The notes under the pieces were generated by a model. It saw only the letters and a list, made by a program, of their open reading frames with translations. It searched no databases and was not told the DNA's origin. Of a stretch of DNA of 64,000 nt, positions 1-8,735 are shown piece after piece. Position 1 is the first letter of the stretch, and every line of letters begins with the position of its first letter. This stretch comes from Planctomycetota bacterium (GTDB taxonomy: Bacteria; Planctomycetota; PLA2; JAEUHO01): the NCBI GenBank assembly GCA_029259775.1, contig JAJDEN010000058.1:124001-188000 (forward strand), read 5' to 3'. The position numbers and the translations under genes were made by a program.

Positions 1-365
1 TCGTCCCGGTTGCCGACCCCCGCTCGCGGACCGTGCCTGTGAAAGTGCGCGTCAAGAACGTGCTCCAAGGCGAGGACGTGCTGATTCGTCCGGGCATGTT
101 CGCGCGCGTCTGGCTTGCCGTCGGCAAGCCGCGCAAGGCGCTGCTCGTGCCCAAGGATGCTGTCGTGTTGGGCGGCCGGTCGCCCGTGGTCTATGTCCAC
201 GACGCGAAGGAGCAGACCGCCAATCCCGTACCCGTCCAGTTGGGCGTGTCGGTCGATGACCTGATCGAGGTCACGGGCGAGCTCAAGGCGGGTATGAAGG
301 TCGTCGTGCGCGGCAACGAGCGCATCTTCCCTGGCACCAAGGTCCGCCCGGTCGAGCCCCGATGA
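1..365 (+). CDS. RND efflux periplasmic adaptor (MFP/HlyD family), C-terminal part, cut by left edge
   Basis: This is the last roughly 120 codons of a periplasmic adaptor that links an inner-membrane RND pump to an outer-membrane channel. The frame is open to the left edge. Visible are the beta-barrel and membrane-proximal signatures of the family: LIRPGMFARV, then VPKDAVV about 15 residues on, and a final ...GMKVVVRGNERIFPG... segment. The stop codon overlaps the ATG of the RND permease by four bases (ATGA), so the two are co-translated. The substrate cannot be told from this fragment. Confidence 0.85.
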   Translation, partial: VPVADPRSRTVPVKVRVKNVLQGEDVLIRPGMFARVWLAVGKPRKALLVPKDAVVLGGRSPVVYVHDAKEQTANPVPVQLGVSVDDLIEVTGELKAGMKVVVRGNERIFPGTKVRPVEPR

Positions 366-3300
366 ACCTCGTCGCTGCCTTCGTACGCAACCCCGTCAAG
401 GTCACGGTGGGGGTGCTTCTGCTCCTCCTCTTCGGCGGGATCGCGCTTGCGCGCATGCCGATGCAGCTCGTGCCCGAGGTGCAGACGCCGACGATCACGA
501 TCGAGACGCGCTGGCCCGGCGCGAGCCCGCAGGAGGTCGAGCGCGAGATCGTCCAGGAGCAGGAAGAGCAGCTCAAGGGCGTCGAGGGCGTCAAGAAGAT
601 GTCGGCGGAGTGCCAGGACTCCAACGGCAAGATCACGCTCGAGTTCGGTGTCGGCGCCGACATGGCGAGTGCGTTGTTGCGCGTCAACACGCGGCTGCAG
701 CAGGTGCGCGAGTATCCCGAGAACGCCAACGAGCCGGTCATCTCGACGTCCAACTCGAGCGACCAGCCGATCGCGTGGTTCATCCTGCGCCCGCGCCTGC
801 CCAAGGACGAAGACTTCGACGCGTTCGCCAAGCAGCATCCCGAGCTGCAGGCCGCGATGGCGCCGGTGCGACGAGCCAAGACGACGGGCCAGATCCAGAG
901 TCGCCTGGAAGCGCTTGCCGAAGCGCATCCCGAGGCAGCCAAGCTGCTCCCCAAGCCCATCGACATGACCAAGCTTCGCCGCTACACGGAGGACGTGGTC
1001 GAGTCGCTCTTCGAGCGCGTGGACGGCGTATCGAACTCCAACGTCATCGGCGGCCGCGAGGACGAGATGCAGGTCGTCGTCGACCCGCAGCGTCTCGCGG
1101 CGCGCGGCGTGACGATCCAGCAGATCCGCCAGGCGCTGCGCGCCCGCAATCGCGACACGTCCGGCGGCGACTTCTGGGAGGGCAAGCGCCGCTACGTCGT
1201 GCGCACGTTGGGACAGTTCCGCTCCGTCACCGAGGTCATGGACGTCGTCGTCGCCGAGCGCGACGGCACCAAGATCTACGTCCGCGACATCGCCGATGTG
1301 CGGCTCGGCTACAAGAAAGCCGACGGCGTCGTGCGCAACATGGGCACGACCGTCCTCGCGATCAACGTGATCCGCGACCGCGGCGCCAACGTGCTCACGG
1401 TGATGGACGGACTCTACGCGGCGCGCAAGAAGCTGAACGAGGGCGAGCTCCTACGCCGCGGCCTCCAAATCGATCAGGTCTACGACGAGACGGAGTACAT
1501 CCATTCGGCCGTCGGCTTGCTCGAGGACAACATCCTGGTCGCCGGCGTGCTCACCATCTTCGTGCTGCTGATCTTCCTGCGCAGCGCGCGTAGCACGCTT
1601 GTGATCGCCCTGGCGATTCCCACGAGCATCATCGGCACGTTCCTGCTGCTCCAGCTCATGGGGCGCTCGCTCAACGTCGTGAGCCTCGCCGGCCTCGCCT
1701 TCGCCGTGGGCATGTTGGTCGACAATGCGGTCGTCGTACTCGAGAACATCTACCGCCACTACCAAGCGGGTGCGCGCCGCTTCGAGGCGGCGGTCAACGG
1801 CACCAAGGAGGTCTGGGGCGCTGTCGTCGCCTCGACCCTCACGACCCTCGCGGTGTTTTTGCCGATCCTGTTCGTCGAGGAACAAGCCGGTCAGTTGTTC
1901 CGCGACATCGCGCTGGCCATCAGCTGCTCGGTCGGCCTGTCGCTGCTGATCTCGGTGACACTGATTCCGATGATGTCGGCCCGCATCCTGTCGAGGCGCG
2001 AGGGCAGGGAGCGCGAGGCGAAGGCCAAGCGCAACCCGCTCAACATCGTCTTCGCGCCGTTTGACGTGCTGGGCAAGGGCTTCACGCGCGGCGTCGTCGG
2101 GATCCACCGGTGGCTGCAGGGTGGCATCGTTCGGCAGCTGGGGGTGATCGTGCTGCTCGTTGCGGGCGCTTGGTTCCTCGGCAAGGGGCTGTTCCCCAAG
2201 CTCGAGTACCTGCCCAAGGGCAACCGCAACCTCGCGATCGGCATCGTGCTTCCGCCGCCGGGCTACAACCTCGACGAGCTCGTCAAGCTCGGTCAGATCT
2301 TCGAGGGCGAGCTCGCGCCGTACTGGGGCGTCGAGCCCGGGACACCCGAAGCCGAGAAGCTCGGCTTCACGCCTATTCAGCACTTCTTCTTCGTCGCGCG
2401 CGGACGCACCGTGTTCCTCGGCATGCGGGCGCACGATCCGCTGGCGGCCGGCAAGTTGATCCCGCTGATCCAGAAGATCTCCGGCTCGCTGCCGGGGACG
2501 TACGTGTTTGCGAGCCAGTCAAGCCTCTTCGAGCGCGGGCTGACAGGCGGACGCTCGATCGACATCGAGATCACAGGGCCGGATCTTGGCAAGCTTGTCG
2601 GCATCGGCGGGCGCGTCATGGGGATGGTGAAGTCGCCCGGCGTCCTGCCGACGGCGCAGGCGCGCCCGGTGCCGAGTCTGGACCTCTCCAATCCCGAGGT
2701 GCACGTCACGCCGCGCTGGTCGCGGGCGGCGGACCTCGGCATCTCCGCCAACGACCTCGGCTACACCGTGGACAGTCTCGTGGATGGGGCCTACGCCGGG
2801 GACTACTTCCTCGGCGGCGAGAAGATCGACCTCACCATCATCGGGCTCGAGAAGTTCGCGGACAGCCTGCAGCTGCTCGAGGACCTCGCCATCGCCACGC
2901 CCACGGGCGACCTCGTGCCGCTGCGCGCCCTGGCGGACATCACCCTCGCGAGCGGACCCGAGCAGATCAACCGCCGTGAGCGCGAGCGCGCCATCACCAT
3001 CCAGGTGGGCCCCCCGGACGACGTCGCGCTCGAGGATGCACTCGACCTGGTGAAGACGAAGATCATCGCGCCGCTCGAGGAGGAGGGTGTGGTCGGCGGC
3101 GAGTACCGCATCAACCTCGCGGGCACGGCTGACAAGCTCGAGGCGACGTGGTCGGCGCTGAGCTTCAACCTGCTGCTCGCGTTGGTGATCACCTACCTGC
3201 TGATGGCCGCGCTCTTCGAGTCCTGGCTCTACCCGTTCGTCATCATCTTCAGCGTGCCGCTCGGCGCGGCGGGCGGCATCGCCGGCTTGTGGGTGCTCAA

Positions 3301-3691
3301 CAAGTGGGTCCACCAGCCACTCGACGTCCTGACGATGATCGGGTTCGTGATCCTCATCGGCACGGTCGTGAACAACGCCATCCTGATCGTGCACCAGAGC
3401 CTCGTGCACATCCGCGACGAGGGCCAGGGCGTCAACGAGGCGGTGCTGAAGAGCGTCCGCTCGCGCATGCGACCGATCTTCATGACCGTCACCACCACCG
3501 TATGCAGCCTCCTGCCGATGGTGCTGCGTCCTGGAGCGGGCAGCGAGCTCTACCGCGGGCTCGGCGCCGTCCTCGTGGGGGGCTTGCTCGTCTCGACGAT
3601 CTTCACGCTGATCCTCGTACCGACGCTCTTCCGCGTCACGCTCGCCGCACGCGCGCGCATCGCACGCGTACTCGGGTTCAAGGAAGCCTAG
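362..3691 (+). CDS. RND-family efflux transporter permease
   Basis: This 1109-residue inner-membrane pump is of AcrB/MexB size (usually 1000-1100). It has one N-terminal TM helix (about residues 13-31), a large periplasmic porter domain, a TM cluster from about 385 to 545, a second periplasmic loop, and a final TM cluster from about 920 to 1090. The TM4 motif reads GMLVDNAVVVLENI, with Asp-Asn where many drug pumps have Asp-Asp. An insertion rich in charged residues near 150-210 enlarges the first porter loop. It is translationally coupled to the adaptor upstream. Proton-driven export is the family role; the substrate (drug or other hydrophobic compound) is unknown. Confidence 0.93.
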   Translation: MNLVAAFVRNPVKVTVGVLLLLLFGGIALARMPMQLVPEVQTPTITIETRWPGASPQEVEREIVQEQEEQLKGVEGVKKMSAECQDSNGKITLEFGVGADMASALLRVNTRLQQVREYPENANEPVISTSNSSDQPIAWFILRPRLPKDEDFDAFAKQHPELQAAMAPVRRAKTTGQIQSRLEALAEAHPEAAKLLPKPIDMTKLRRYTEDVVESLFERVDGVSNSNVIGGREDEMQVVVDPQRLAARGVTIQQIRQALRARNRDTSGGDFWEGKRRYVVRTLGQFRSVTEVMDVVVAERDGTKIYVRDIADVRLGYKKADGVVRNMGTTVLAINVIRDRGANVLTVMDGLYAARKKLNEGELLRRGLQIDQVYDETEYIHSAVGLLEDNILVAGVLTIFVLLIFLRSARSTLVIALAIPTSIIGTFLLLQLMGRSLNVVSLAGLAFAVGMLVDNAVVVLENIYRHYQAGARRFEAAVNGTKEVWGAVVASTLTTLAVFLPILFVEEQAGQLFRDIALAISCSVGLSLLISVTLIPMMSARILSRREGREREAKAKRNPLNIVFAPFDVLGKGFTRGVVGIHRWLQGGIVRQLGVIVLLVAGAWFLGKGLFPKLEYLPKGNRNLAIGIVLPPPGYNLDELVKLGQIFEGELAPYWGVEPGTPEAEKLGFTPIQHFFFVARGRTVFLGMRAHDPLAAGKLIPLIQKISGSLPGTYVFASQSSLFERGLTGGRSIDIEITGPDLGKLVGIGGRVMGMVKSPGVLPTAQARPVPSLDLSNPEVHVTPRWSRAADLGISANDLGYTVDSLVDGAYAGDYFLGGEKIDLTIIGLEKFADSLQLLEDLAIATPTGDLVPLRALADITLASGPEQINRRERERAITIQVGPPDDVALEDALDLVKTKIIAPLEEEGVVGGEYRINLAGTADKLEATWSALSFNLLLALVITYLLMAALFESWLYPFVIIFSVPLGAAGGIAGLWVLNKWVHQPLDVLTMIGFVILIGTVVNNAILIVHQSLVHIRDEGQGVNEAVLKSVRSRMRPIFMTVTTTVCSLLPMVLRPGAGSELYRGLGAVLVGGLLVSTIFTLILVPTLFRVTLAARARIARVLGFKEA

Positions 3692-3702
3692 ATCGGGCGC
3701 TG

Positions 3703-4785
3703 CTACGTGGGCGGCGGCTCGGCGGCGCAGCAACCGCCGCCCTCCAGCGCCGCGCCGAGATCGCCGCCGGCGGTCTCGCCGCCCGCTTGGGCGTAGCCGA
3801 CGATGCCGCCGTCGATGACGCTGCAGCCGCCGATGCCGTGCTGGGCGAGCGCGGCCTGCACCATCGCGGCACGCTGGCCCAGCTTGCAGAGGATCAGGCG
3901 CGGAGCGGGCGTCATGCGCACCTCATCGGCGCGCTCCAGGATGTGATCCATGAGGATGTGACGCGAGCCGGGGATGTGGATCGCTTGCACCTCCTCGTCC
4001 GTCCGCACGTCGATGATCGTTCCCGCGCCGCCATGCTGGACGATCTCGATCGCTTCCTCCGCGCTCGTGAACGCGGGCATGGGCTGGCCCTCGACGTTGA
4101 ACCGAAGGAGCGCGGCCATGTTCGCCGGCTCTTGCGGCTTGCTGGCCGTCAGGCTGGCGACGAACTTGTCGCGGTCCTCGATCTTCAGCCACGGGTTGTC
4201 GCTGCGTTCGCCGCCGAGCGTGCTGCTCACGCGATCCTTGTAGTCGTGGCCGGGGTAGAGCAGCGTCTCGTCGGGCAGGGGGAGCATCACGTCGTGGATG
4301 CTGTCGAACAACTGGCCCGCATCACCGCCGAGGAAGTCCGCACGAGCGACGCCGCCGATGAAGAGAGAGTCGCCGGAGAACAGGGCGCCGCCGGCGACGA
4401 GCACCATGTGGTCGGGCGTGTGGCCGGGTGCGTGGCGCACGGTGACGGCCTGATCACCCAGCGCCAGCGGCTCCTGGTCGTCGGGCATGTGCGTGACGCC
4501 CACGTGCTTGCTCTTGGCGTGCGCGACACGCGTCGCGCCGGCGTGGCCCGCGAGGATGGCCGACGCCGAGGGGTGGTCGGCATGCGTGTGCGAGTCGACG
4601 ATCCAGCGCAGGGTAAGGCCCTCGGAAGCGAGCAGGGTGGACACGTCGTGCGCGAGATCGAGGTGTCCGTCGAGCAGCAGCGCCTCCTTGGACGCGGGGT
4701 CCGTGATGAGGTAGCCACGGCAGCCCTGGGGGTGCTTGATGGGGATGATCTGTAGCGCGCTGGCCGATTGCGTGTCGGTGGTCAT
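3703..4785 (-). CDS. MBL-fold hydrolase (ETHE1-like) fused to a rhodanese domain
   Basis: 360 residues. The N-terminal metallo-beta-lactamase domain carries the SHTHADH metal motif (H66, H68, D70, H71), HAPGHTPDH, GDSLF and YPGHDY, the arrangement of persulfide dioxygenase (ETHE1) and glyoxalase-II relatives. A rhodanese domain follows, from about residue 240, with active-site CKLGQRA (C300). Such fusions oxidise or transfer sulfane sulfur from glutathione persulfide. The C-terminus ends in a Gly-rich stretch with a vicinal cysteine pair (C352-C353) that is not part of either domain. It converges on the RND gene and is transcribed away from the gene at 4895. Cytoplasmic; no signal peptide. 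Confidence 0.9.
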   Translation of the reverse strand: MTTDTQSASALQIIPIKHPQGCRGYLITDPASKEALLLDGHLDLAHDVSTLLASEGLTLRWIVDSHTHADHPSASAILAGHAGATRVAHAKSKHVGVTHMPDDQEPLALGDQAVTVRHAPGHTPDHMVLVAGGALFSGDSLFIGGVARADFLGGDAGQLFDSIHDVMLPLPDETLLYPGHDYKDRVSSTLGGERSDNPWLKIEDRDKFVASLTASKPQEPANMAALLRFNVEGQPMPAFTSAEEAIEIVQHGGAGTIIDVRTDEEVQAIHIPGSRHILMDHILERADEVRMTPAPRLILCKLGQRAAMVQAALAQHGIGGCSVIDGGIVGYAQAGGETAGGDLGAALEGGGCCAAEPPPT

Positions 4786-4813
4786 GGAGCCTCCGGTGGG
4801 GGTGGGATTCTAG

Positions 4814-4833
4814 CCCGGGGCGTCGGCCCCGGG
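4814..4833. promoter_or_regulatory. Perfect 8-bp hairpin in a divergent promoter region
   Basis: CCCGGGGC, a GTCG loop, then GCCCCGGG forms a perfect inverted repeat between the leftward MBL-rhodanese gene (start 4785) and the rightward gene starting at 4895. It could be an operator or an mRNA hairpin. With no T-run on either side, and genes diverging from it, it is unlikely to be a terminator. Confidence 0.4.
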
Positions 4834-4894
4834 CCCCGTGGGAGCGGGCGCCGTCTTCCCCCGGAATGCGGGTACATCGAGAGCAGGAGATCCC

Positions 4895-5632
4895 ATGCTC
4901 GCGCGCAAGGCCTTGGACGGACGCCGACCTCCGGAGCGTTACCCGACCGTGGTGCGGCCTGTCGAGGACGTCAGCCTGATCGGGACGGCGGATCTCGAGC
5001 CGTGGCGCGAGATGATCCGCCGCGCCGGCGTGCATCCCTTCCTCGCGACGCCGGACCGGGTCGAGGTGCAGCTCTTCGGCGCGCGGACGAAGTTCAAGGG
5101 CATCCGCTTCACCGAGCTGTCGTTGAGCGTGTCGGTCTGCCACGAGCCGAACGGTGAAGCTCGTGACGGTGCGCTGCTCGCCACCGCAGTCAACACCGTG
5201 CGCTTCTTCGCCTGGGTCGAGCGTGCGATGTTCAAGACGCCCTACGAGCACGGCAGCGTCGACCTTGCTGCGGGCATGGCGCCGAGCTTCGCTTCATCCA
5301 CCAAGGCAGGTTCGGTCATGAGAGCCACGGCCGCTCGTGACGGCCGCGAGCGGCAGCCCGGCGACGCGCACTGGGAAGGTCCGATCTACCTACCGCCGCG
5401 CGATGCGCGGGGTGGGGGACGTTGCTTCTTCGGGCGCATCCTGGGGGCCTCCGTCGCGTTCGGCTACGACCCGGACGTCGACGCCTTCGAGGTCGAGCCT
5501 GTGGGCAACGCCGCGCTCGAGCTACTCGCGGCGTCGGAGTTCGCGCCGATGGTCTGGCAGGTCCGCACGGGCGCGGAGCATGGTCGGACCAAGAGCTACG
5601 CGATGAAGATCCCGGTCGCAGATAGAGCTTAG
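4895..5632 (+). CDS. Conserved hypothetical protein, possibly acetoacetate-decarboxylase-like fold
   Basis: 245 residues. I chose the ATG at 4895 because AGGAG lies six bases upstream; a GTG at 4838 is in frame but has no such site. No signal peptide or TM segment is visible. The sequence is soluble-looking, mixed alpha/beta, with patches such as FKGIRFTELSLSVSV and SYAMKIPV. The general pattern (an N-terminal strand-rich region, then a small-molecule-binding-like core) recalls acetoacetate decarboxylase-like or DUF2071-like proteins, but I cannot name a catalytic residue. It is followed after 9 bases by a GNAT gene, probably one operon. Confidence 0.6.
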   Translation: MLARKALDGRRPPERYPTVVRPVEDVSLIGTADLEPWREMIRRAGVHPFLATPDRVEVQLFGARTKFKGIRFTELSLSVSVCHEPNGEARDGALLATAVNTVRFFAWVERAMFKTPYEHGSVDLAAGMAPSFASSTKAGSVMRATAARDGRERQPGDAHWEGPIYLPPRDARGGGRCFFGRILGASVAFGYDPDVDAFEVEPVGNAALELLAASEFAPMVWQVRTGAEHGRTKSYAMKIPVADRA

Positions 5633-5641
5633 GATCGCGCC

Positions 5642-6085
5642 GTGAACATCCGCCCCTACACCGACGACGACTTCGAGGCGACCGTCACGATGTGGCGCGC
5701 CGTGATGGCGGATACCTACACGTTCCTCCAGCTGCACACCGAAACCGAGGACCGCGGGTACTTCCAACGCGTGATTGCCGCAGAGAACGACGTCTGGGTT
5801 GCGGAAGACGGCGGCGTGGTCGTCGGCTTCCTGGCGATGCAGGGCTCACTCGTGGACCGGCTCTACATCGCGGTGGAGCGGCAGGCGCAGGGCATCGGAA
5901 CCGCTCTGCTGGATCACGCCAAGGCCGCCTCGCCGGCGGGCCTGCGCCTCTTCACGCATCAGAAGAACGTCGGCGCCTGCCGCTTCTACGAGCGGCGCGG
6001 CTTCGAGGTCTTCCAGTACGGCGTGAGCCCACCGCCCGAGAGCGAGCCCGATGTCGAGTACCATTGGAGCCCAGGCGGCTCCTAG
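5642..6085 (+). CDS. GNAT family N-acetyltransferase
   Basis: 147 residues, GTG start preceded by AGGAT. The acetyl-CoA binding motif A is clear: a strand GVVVGFLAMQG, then LYIAVERQAQGIGTALLDHA (Q/RxxGxG/A), followed by FTHQKNVGACRFYERRGFEVF, the usual motif B ending. It would transfer an acetyl group to an amine; the acceptor is not evident. Size matches stand-alone bacterial GNAT enzymes. Confidence 0.88.
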   Translation: MNIRPYTDDDFEATVTMWRAVMADTYTFLQLHTETEDRGYFQRVIAAENDVWVAEDGGVVVGFLAMQGSLVDRLYIAVERQAQGIGTALLDHAKAASPAGLRLFTHQKNVGACRFYERRGFEVFQYGVSPPPESEPDVEYHWSPGGS

Positions 6086-6106
6086 GGGCCTCGGCAAGGA
6101 GGCGAC

Positions 6107-6508
6107 ATGGCAGGTGGCAACGATCTCGGCAAGTTCATCCTGAGGCTCGTCGTGGGCGGGCTGATGCTGCTTCACGGCATCCACAAGATCCAGAACGGGC
6201 TCGGCTTCGTGGAGGGCGCGCTGGACGGCAAGGGCCTTCCGACGTTCCTTGCGTACGGCGTCTACGTAGGCGAGGTGGTGGCGCCGATCCTGCTGATCGT
6301 CGGGTTCCAGACGCGCCTCGCGGCGCTCGCGCTGGCCGGCACGATGGGGATGGCGATCTTCCTGGTCCACCTCGATGACCTCACGCGTCTCCAGGGCAGC
6401 GGCGCCTGGGGTGCGGAGACGCCGGCCTTCTTCCTGCTGGCTGCGCTCAGCATCTTCCTGATGGGCCCGGGCAAGATGTCGATCGACGGCCGCAAGAGTG
6501 CGGGCTAG
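6107..6508 (+). CDS. DoxX-family membrane protein
   Basis: 133 residues with four predicted TM helices (about 10-30, 50-70, 75-95, 105-125). The signature GGLMLLHGIHKI near residues 18-29 and the YVGEVVAPILLIVG segment are typical of DoxX/DoxD-type small membrane proteins, which are associated with quinone or thiol redox chemistry. A strong AAGGAGG site sits five bases before the ATG. It follows the GNAT gene by 21 bases and is the last gene before the tRNA-Sec and island. Confidence 0.85.
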   Translation: MAGGNDLGKFILRLVVGGLMLLHGIHKIQNGLGFVEGALDGKGLPTFLAYGVYVGEVVAPILLIVGFQTRLAALALAGTMGMAIFLVHLDDLTRLQGSGAWGAETPAFFLLAALSIFLMGPGKMSIDGRKSAG

Positions 6509-6598
6509 CCGGGGCCTCGGGACCGCCAACGGCGCGGAAGGTCGGATGGTGGCTTTACGCGGCCGTCGATGCCGCTACTCTCCTTCGGCCTCTTGAAC

Positions 6599-6697
6599 GG
6601 GAGAGGTTGGCGGGCTGGTGCCCCCCTCGGTCTTCAAAACCGATGTCACCTTGGGCAACCTTGGTGAGGAGGATTCGATTTCCTTTCTCTCCCGCCA
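6599..6697 (+). tRNA. selC: tRNA-Sec (anticodon TCA)
   Basis: 99 bases that fold as a bacterial selenocysteine tRNA. The 8-bp acceptor GGGAGAGG/TCTCTCCC has one G-U. The T arm is 5 bp (GAGGA/TCCTT, loop TTCGATT), giving the 8+5 stack special to bacterial tRNA-Sec. The anticodon arm is TCGGT-CTTCAAA-ACCGA with TCA at 6634-6636. The variable arm is long (TCACC...GGTGA, loop around GGGCAA), and discriminator G plus CCA are encoded. It reads UGA as selenocysteine with SelB. It is also the left boundary of a genomic island: its 3' half is repeated at 30351-30416. Confidence 0.95.
6632..6697 (+). repeat. Left attachment repeat (attL candidate) inside tRNA-Sec
   Basis: From the anticodon loop to CCA this 66-nt half-tRNA is repeated at 30351-30416 with 56 of 66 positions identical by my alignment. 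Blocks of perfect identity are CTTCAAAACCGATG, CTGGGCAACCTTGG (bar one base) and CTCTCCCGCCA. Integration from the anticodon loop to the 3' end is the usual site used by tyrosine integrases. The moderate identity points to an old or heterologous junction. Confidence 0.7.
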
Positions 6698-6906
6698 TTC
6701 ATTACAGGCAAATCAAAATAGCCGCCGAGCAGGCGCATATGGCCTGTAGTAGCCCTCAGTGGCCATTCTCCGCGTTTGCGGGTGTTGGTGGAAGCCCGTC
6801 CTGACCGTCCTTCGCGCTGTCGGCGGCGGTCGGTCTCGATCTCCGGTCGGAGGTCTCAAAACCCACCGGGGCACGTGGAAACACACCCGGGCACACCAAG
6901 AAGGCC

Positions 6907-6922
6907 CCGGGGATGGCCCCGG
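6907..6922 (-). terminator. Hairpin downstream of the TIR gene
   Basis: CCGGGG, loop ATGG, CCCCGG starts just beyond the stop codon (6924) of the leftward TIR gene. The stem is GC-rich and short, with only a weak T content after it on the minus strand, so it may end transcription of the XRE-ImmA-TIR operon or simply protect the 3' end. Confidence 0.35.
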
Positions 6923-6923
6923 A

Positions 6924-7715
6924 TCAGGAGGCGCCTGCCTCGCCCTTGCTCGGACACTCGCGCACGACCTTGCCGTCCTCGATGCGGTGCCCGCACTCGT
7001 ACTCATCCCATGAATGGTCGATGTCCATCTCACGTCCGCCATACTCGACGGACTCTGAGCCGCTTCCGCGATCCACGATTCGGGCATCGCAGTTCGGGCA
7101 GAGCACGTCAGCAGCGAACTCTCGTAGGTGTTCGAGTTGCTCATTCAGAGCCTCGGCTTCTTCGGCCTTGGCGATCACGTCACTCTTTTCGGCAAGCGCG
7201 CTCACGAGCCCCACCATACGCTCTGCGCCGCTGATGAAAGCCTGCTCAGTCTCCTGCCTCGTGGGTGACGACATCATCTTCTTAAGGCGAGTACAGACCC
7301 CACCGAGTGCAGCCTCCAGGTTTCCATCCGAGTGTCGTGAATATTTAGCGGGCGTCACACCCAGCAGGTCGGAGGGCAGATCGATGTGTTCGTGGCGGCC
7401 ATGGACGATAGCCACACGCTCGCGGCCCAGGGCACCGACGAACAGGCCCAACTCCAGCAAGACGTTATCGCGGGCCACGGCCTTCGGTTCGCCTCGACGC
7501 GACAGCACGTCGTCGGGCGTGAGAACAAGAACCGCGAAGTCGAATTGCCTGCACTTCTCTGCGAGTGTCTCCAGCGTTCCCTTAGTGAGGTCGAAGAAGC
7601 CCTGCGGCCAGACGGTGACATCGGCCACGTGCTCCAGGCCGAGTTGGATCGCCTCGGCTACGGCGAGTCCTTCGGTAGACGATCCAATGAATACTCGCTT
7701 GCGTCGGTCGGACAT
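6924..7715 (-). CDS. TIR-like nucleotide-binding effector (CAP12/Pycsar TIR type) with C-terminal zinc ribbon
   Basis: 263 residues. Residues 6-125 form a TIR-like domain of the type also found in CBASS and Pycsar effectors: RVFIGSSTEGLAVAEAIQ at the first strand, FDFAVLVLTPDD, then DNVLLELGLFVG with the expected catalytic Glu (E88), and LLGVTPAKY. Proteins of this family bind and often hydrolyse NAD when triggered. A helical linker (about 140-200) and a Cys-rich tail follow (CPNC near 206-209, then ECGHRI and ECP), which looks like a zinc ribbon and may be the sensing part. It is the last gene of a leftward operon with ImmA and XRE, 16 bases after the protease gene. NAD cleavage is inferred from family. 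Confidence 0.82.
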   Translation of the reverse strand: MSDRRKRVFIGSSTEGLAVAEAIQLGLEHVADVTVWPQGFFDLTKGTLETLAEKCRQFDFAVLVLTPDDVLSRRGEPKAVARDNVLLELGLFVGALGRERVAIVHGRHEHIDLPSDLLGVTPAKYSRHSDGNLEAALGGVCTRLKKMMSSPTRQETEQAFISGAERMVGLVSALAEKSDVIAKAEEAEALNEQLEHLREFAADVLCPNCDARIVDRGSGSESVEYGGREMDIDHSWDEYECGHRIEDGKVVRECPSKGEAGAS

Positions 7716-7731
7716 GGGGCACCTACCTGCG

Positions 7732-8259
7732 CTACGAACTTGTGATGATCCCCAGGTTCATCAACCTGAACTGCATCGCCTGCTCACTCACTTCGCACTC
7801 TCTTGCGAGGGTGCGGATCGCATCCTCATCAGACGGTTCGTCAGATTGTTCCATGAAGTTGCGCATCCGCTCCATCACCCAGGCCTTCGGCATGAGCAAC
7901 TCTGCGGCAAAGGCATTGGCCTGAATCTCCTCGGCGTTAGTAGCCATACTTGCAGTCGCGTCTCGCATGTTGATGCGGACTGTCGTGTCCACGATCATGG
8001 GTCGCCCCTTGTGCAGCAGAAGATGGCCGATCTCGTGTGCGATCGTGAATCTCTGGCGCGTGGTCGCGTGGGCAGAGTTGACGCCGATGATCTTCGTGTC
8101 GTCCTCTTCTCGAAAGAGCATGCCGGACACTTCACCCGAGTAGAACGAGTACGAAACGTCAACCCCCAGATCCTGGGCTAGTTGCTCGACATTGATAGGT
8201 GGCTCTTTGATGCCCATACGAGCGAGAAGTTCGACGGCGTTGCGTTCAGCCTTCCTCAT
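7732..8259 (-). CDS. ImmA/IrrE-type zinc metallopeptidase
   Basis: 175 residues from the ATG at 8259, which has AGGACC eight bases upstream; a longer reading from 8427 has poor codon usage and overlaps the regulator. The HEIGH metal-binding motif is at 75-79 (TIAHEIGHLLLH), with EIQANAFAAELLMPK further on, the standard ImmA pattern. The archetype cleaves an XRE repressor to induce an element. Its start overlaps the end of the XRE gene by 14 bases and the TIR gene follows after 16 bases, so the three are made together. The obvious hypothesis is protease-controlled release of the repressor. Confidence 0.88.
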   Translation of the reverse strand: MRKAERNAVELLARMGIKEPPINVEQLAQDLGVDVSYSFYSGEVSGMLFREEDDTKIIGVNSAHATTRQRFTIAHEIGHLLLHKGRPMIVDTTVRINMRDATASMATNAEEIQANAFAAELLMPKAWVMERMRNFMEQSDEPSDEDAIRTLARECEVSEQAMQFRLMNLGIITSS

Positions 8260-8584
8260 GGTCAAGGTCCTTTCGGCGTTCTCTGGACTGAGACACGACT
8301 CGCGTTGCCCATCGTTGGATCTCGGGATTGAGGCCGCGCACGGCATCGGGCGTCTCGGCATCGCTTGACGGGCCGCCTCGGCCCAGAAGGACGAGCGGGC
8401 AAACGCCGAGCGCGTCTGCCAGATCATCCAGGAGATGAACGTGCAGCCGCTGCTCGCCGTTCTCCATGTTCGTGATTGAGGTTCGCTTGAGGCTCACGCG
8501 ATGCGCCAGCGCGGCCTGCGTGAGCCCCGCCGATGTCCGCGCCGCCCGGAGACGTTGACCGAAGTGGATGTAGAAGTCTTCCAA
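8246..8584 (-). CDS. XRE-family HTH transcriptional regulator
   Basis: 112 residues. A helix-turn-helix occupies about residues 8-65: FGQRLRAARTSAGLTQAALA, then SITNMENGEQRLHVHLLDDLADALGV, the common Cro/CI-type fold. The C-terminal 45 residues are charged and probably flexible, a plausible cleavage target for the ImmA-like protease encoded next. It is the first gene of the leftward operon and faces a rightward ubiquitin-like operon across 151 bases, so it may repress both directions. Confidence 0.85.
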   Translation of the reverse strand: MEDFYIHFGQRLRAARTSAGLTQAALAHRVSLKRTSITNMENGEQRLHVHLLDDLADALGVCPLVLLGRGGPSSDAETPDAVRGLNPEIQRWATRVVSQSRERRKDLDHEEG

Positions 8585-8735
8585 GCGCCCCCAGGCTACC
8601 TCGGGTGCCCGTCGATGCCAGTACGGCTGACATAGTCAGTAAAGATGACCTCAGGGGCTTTAGTTGGGCCATTGTAGTTGACCTTCGCCAGTTCCTCCGT
8701 AGGGTCGGGGCCATCACCTTTCAGGAGGTTTCGAC

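Noticed and set aside
4814..4833. Bidirectional terminator
   Set aside because: The flanking genes diverge from it, so there is no transcript to end here, and no T-run follows.
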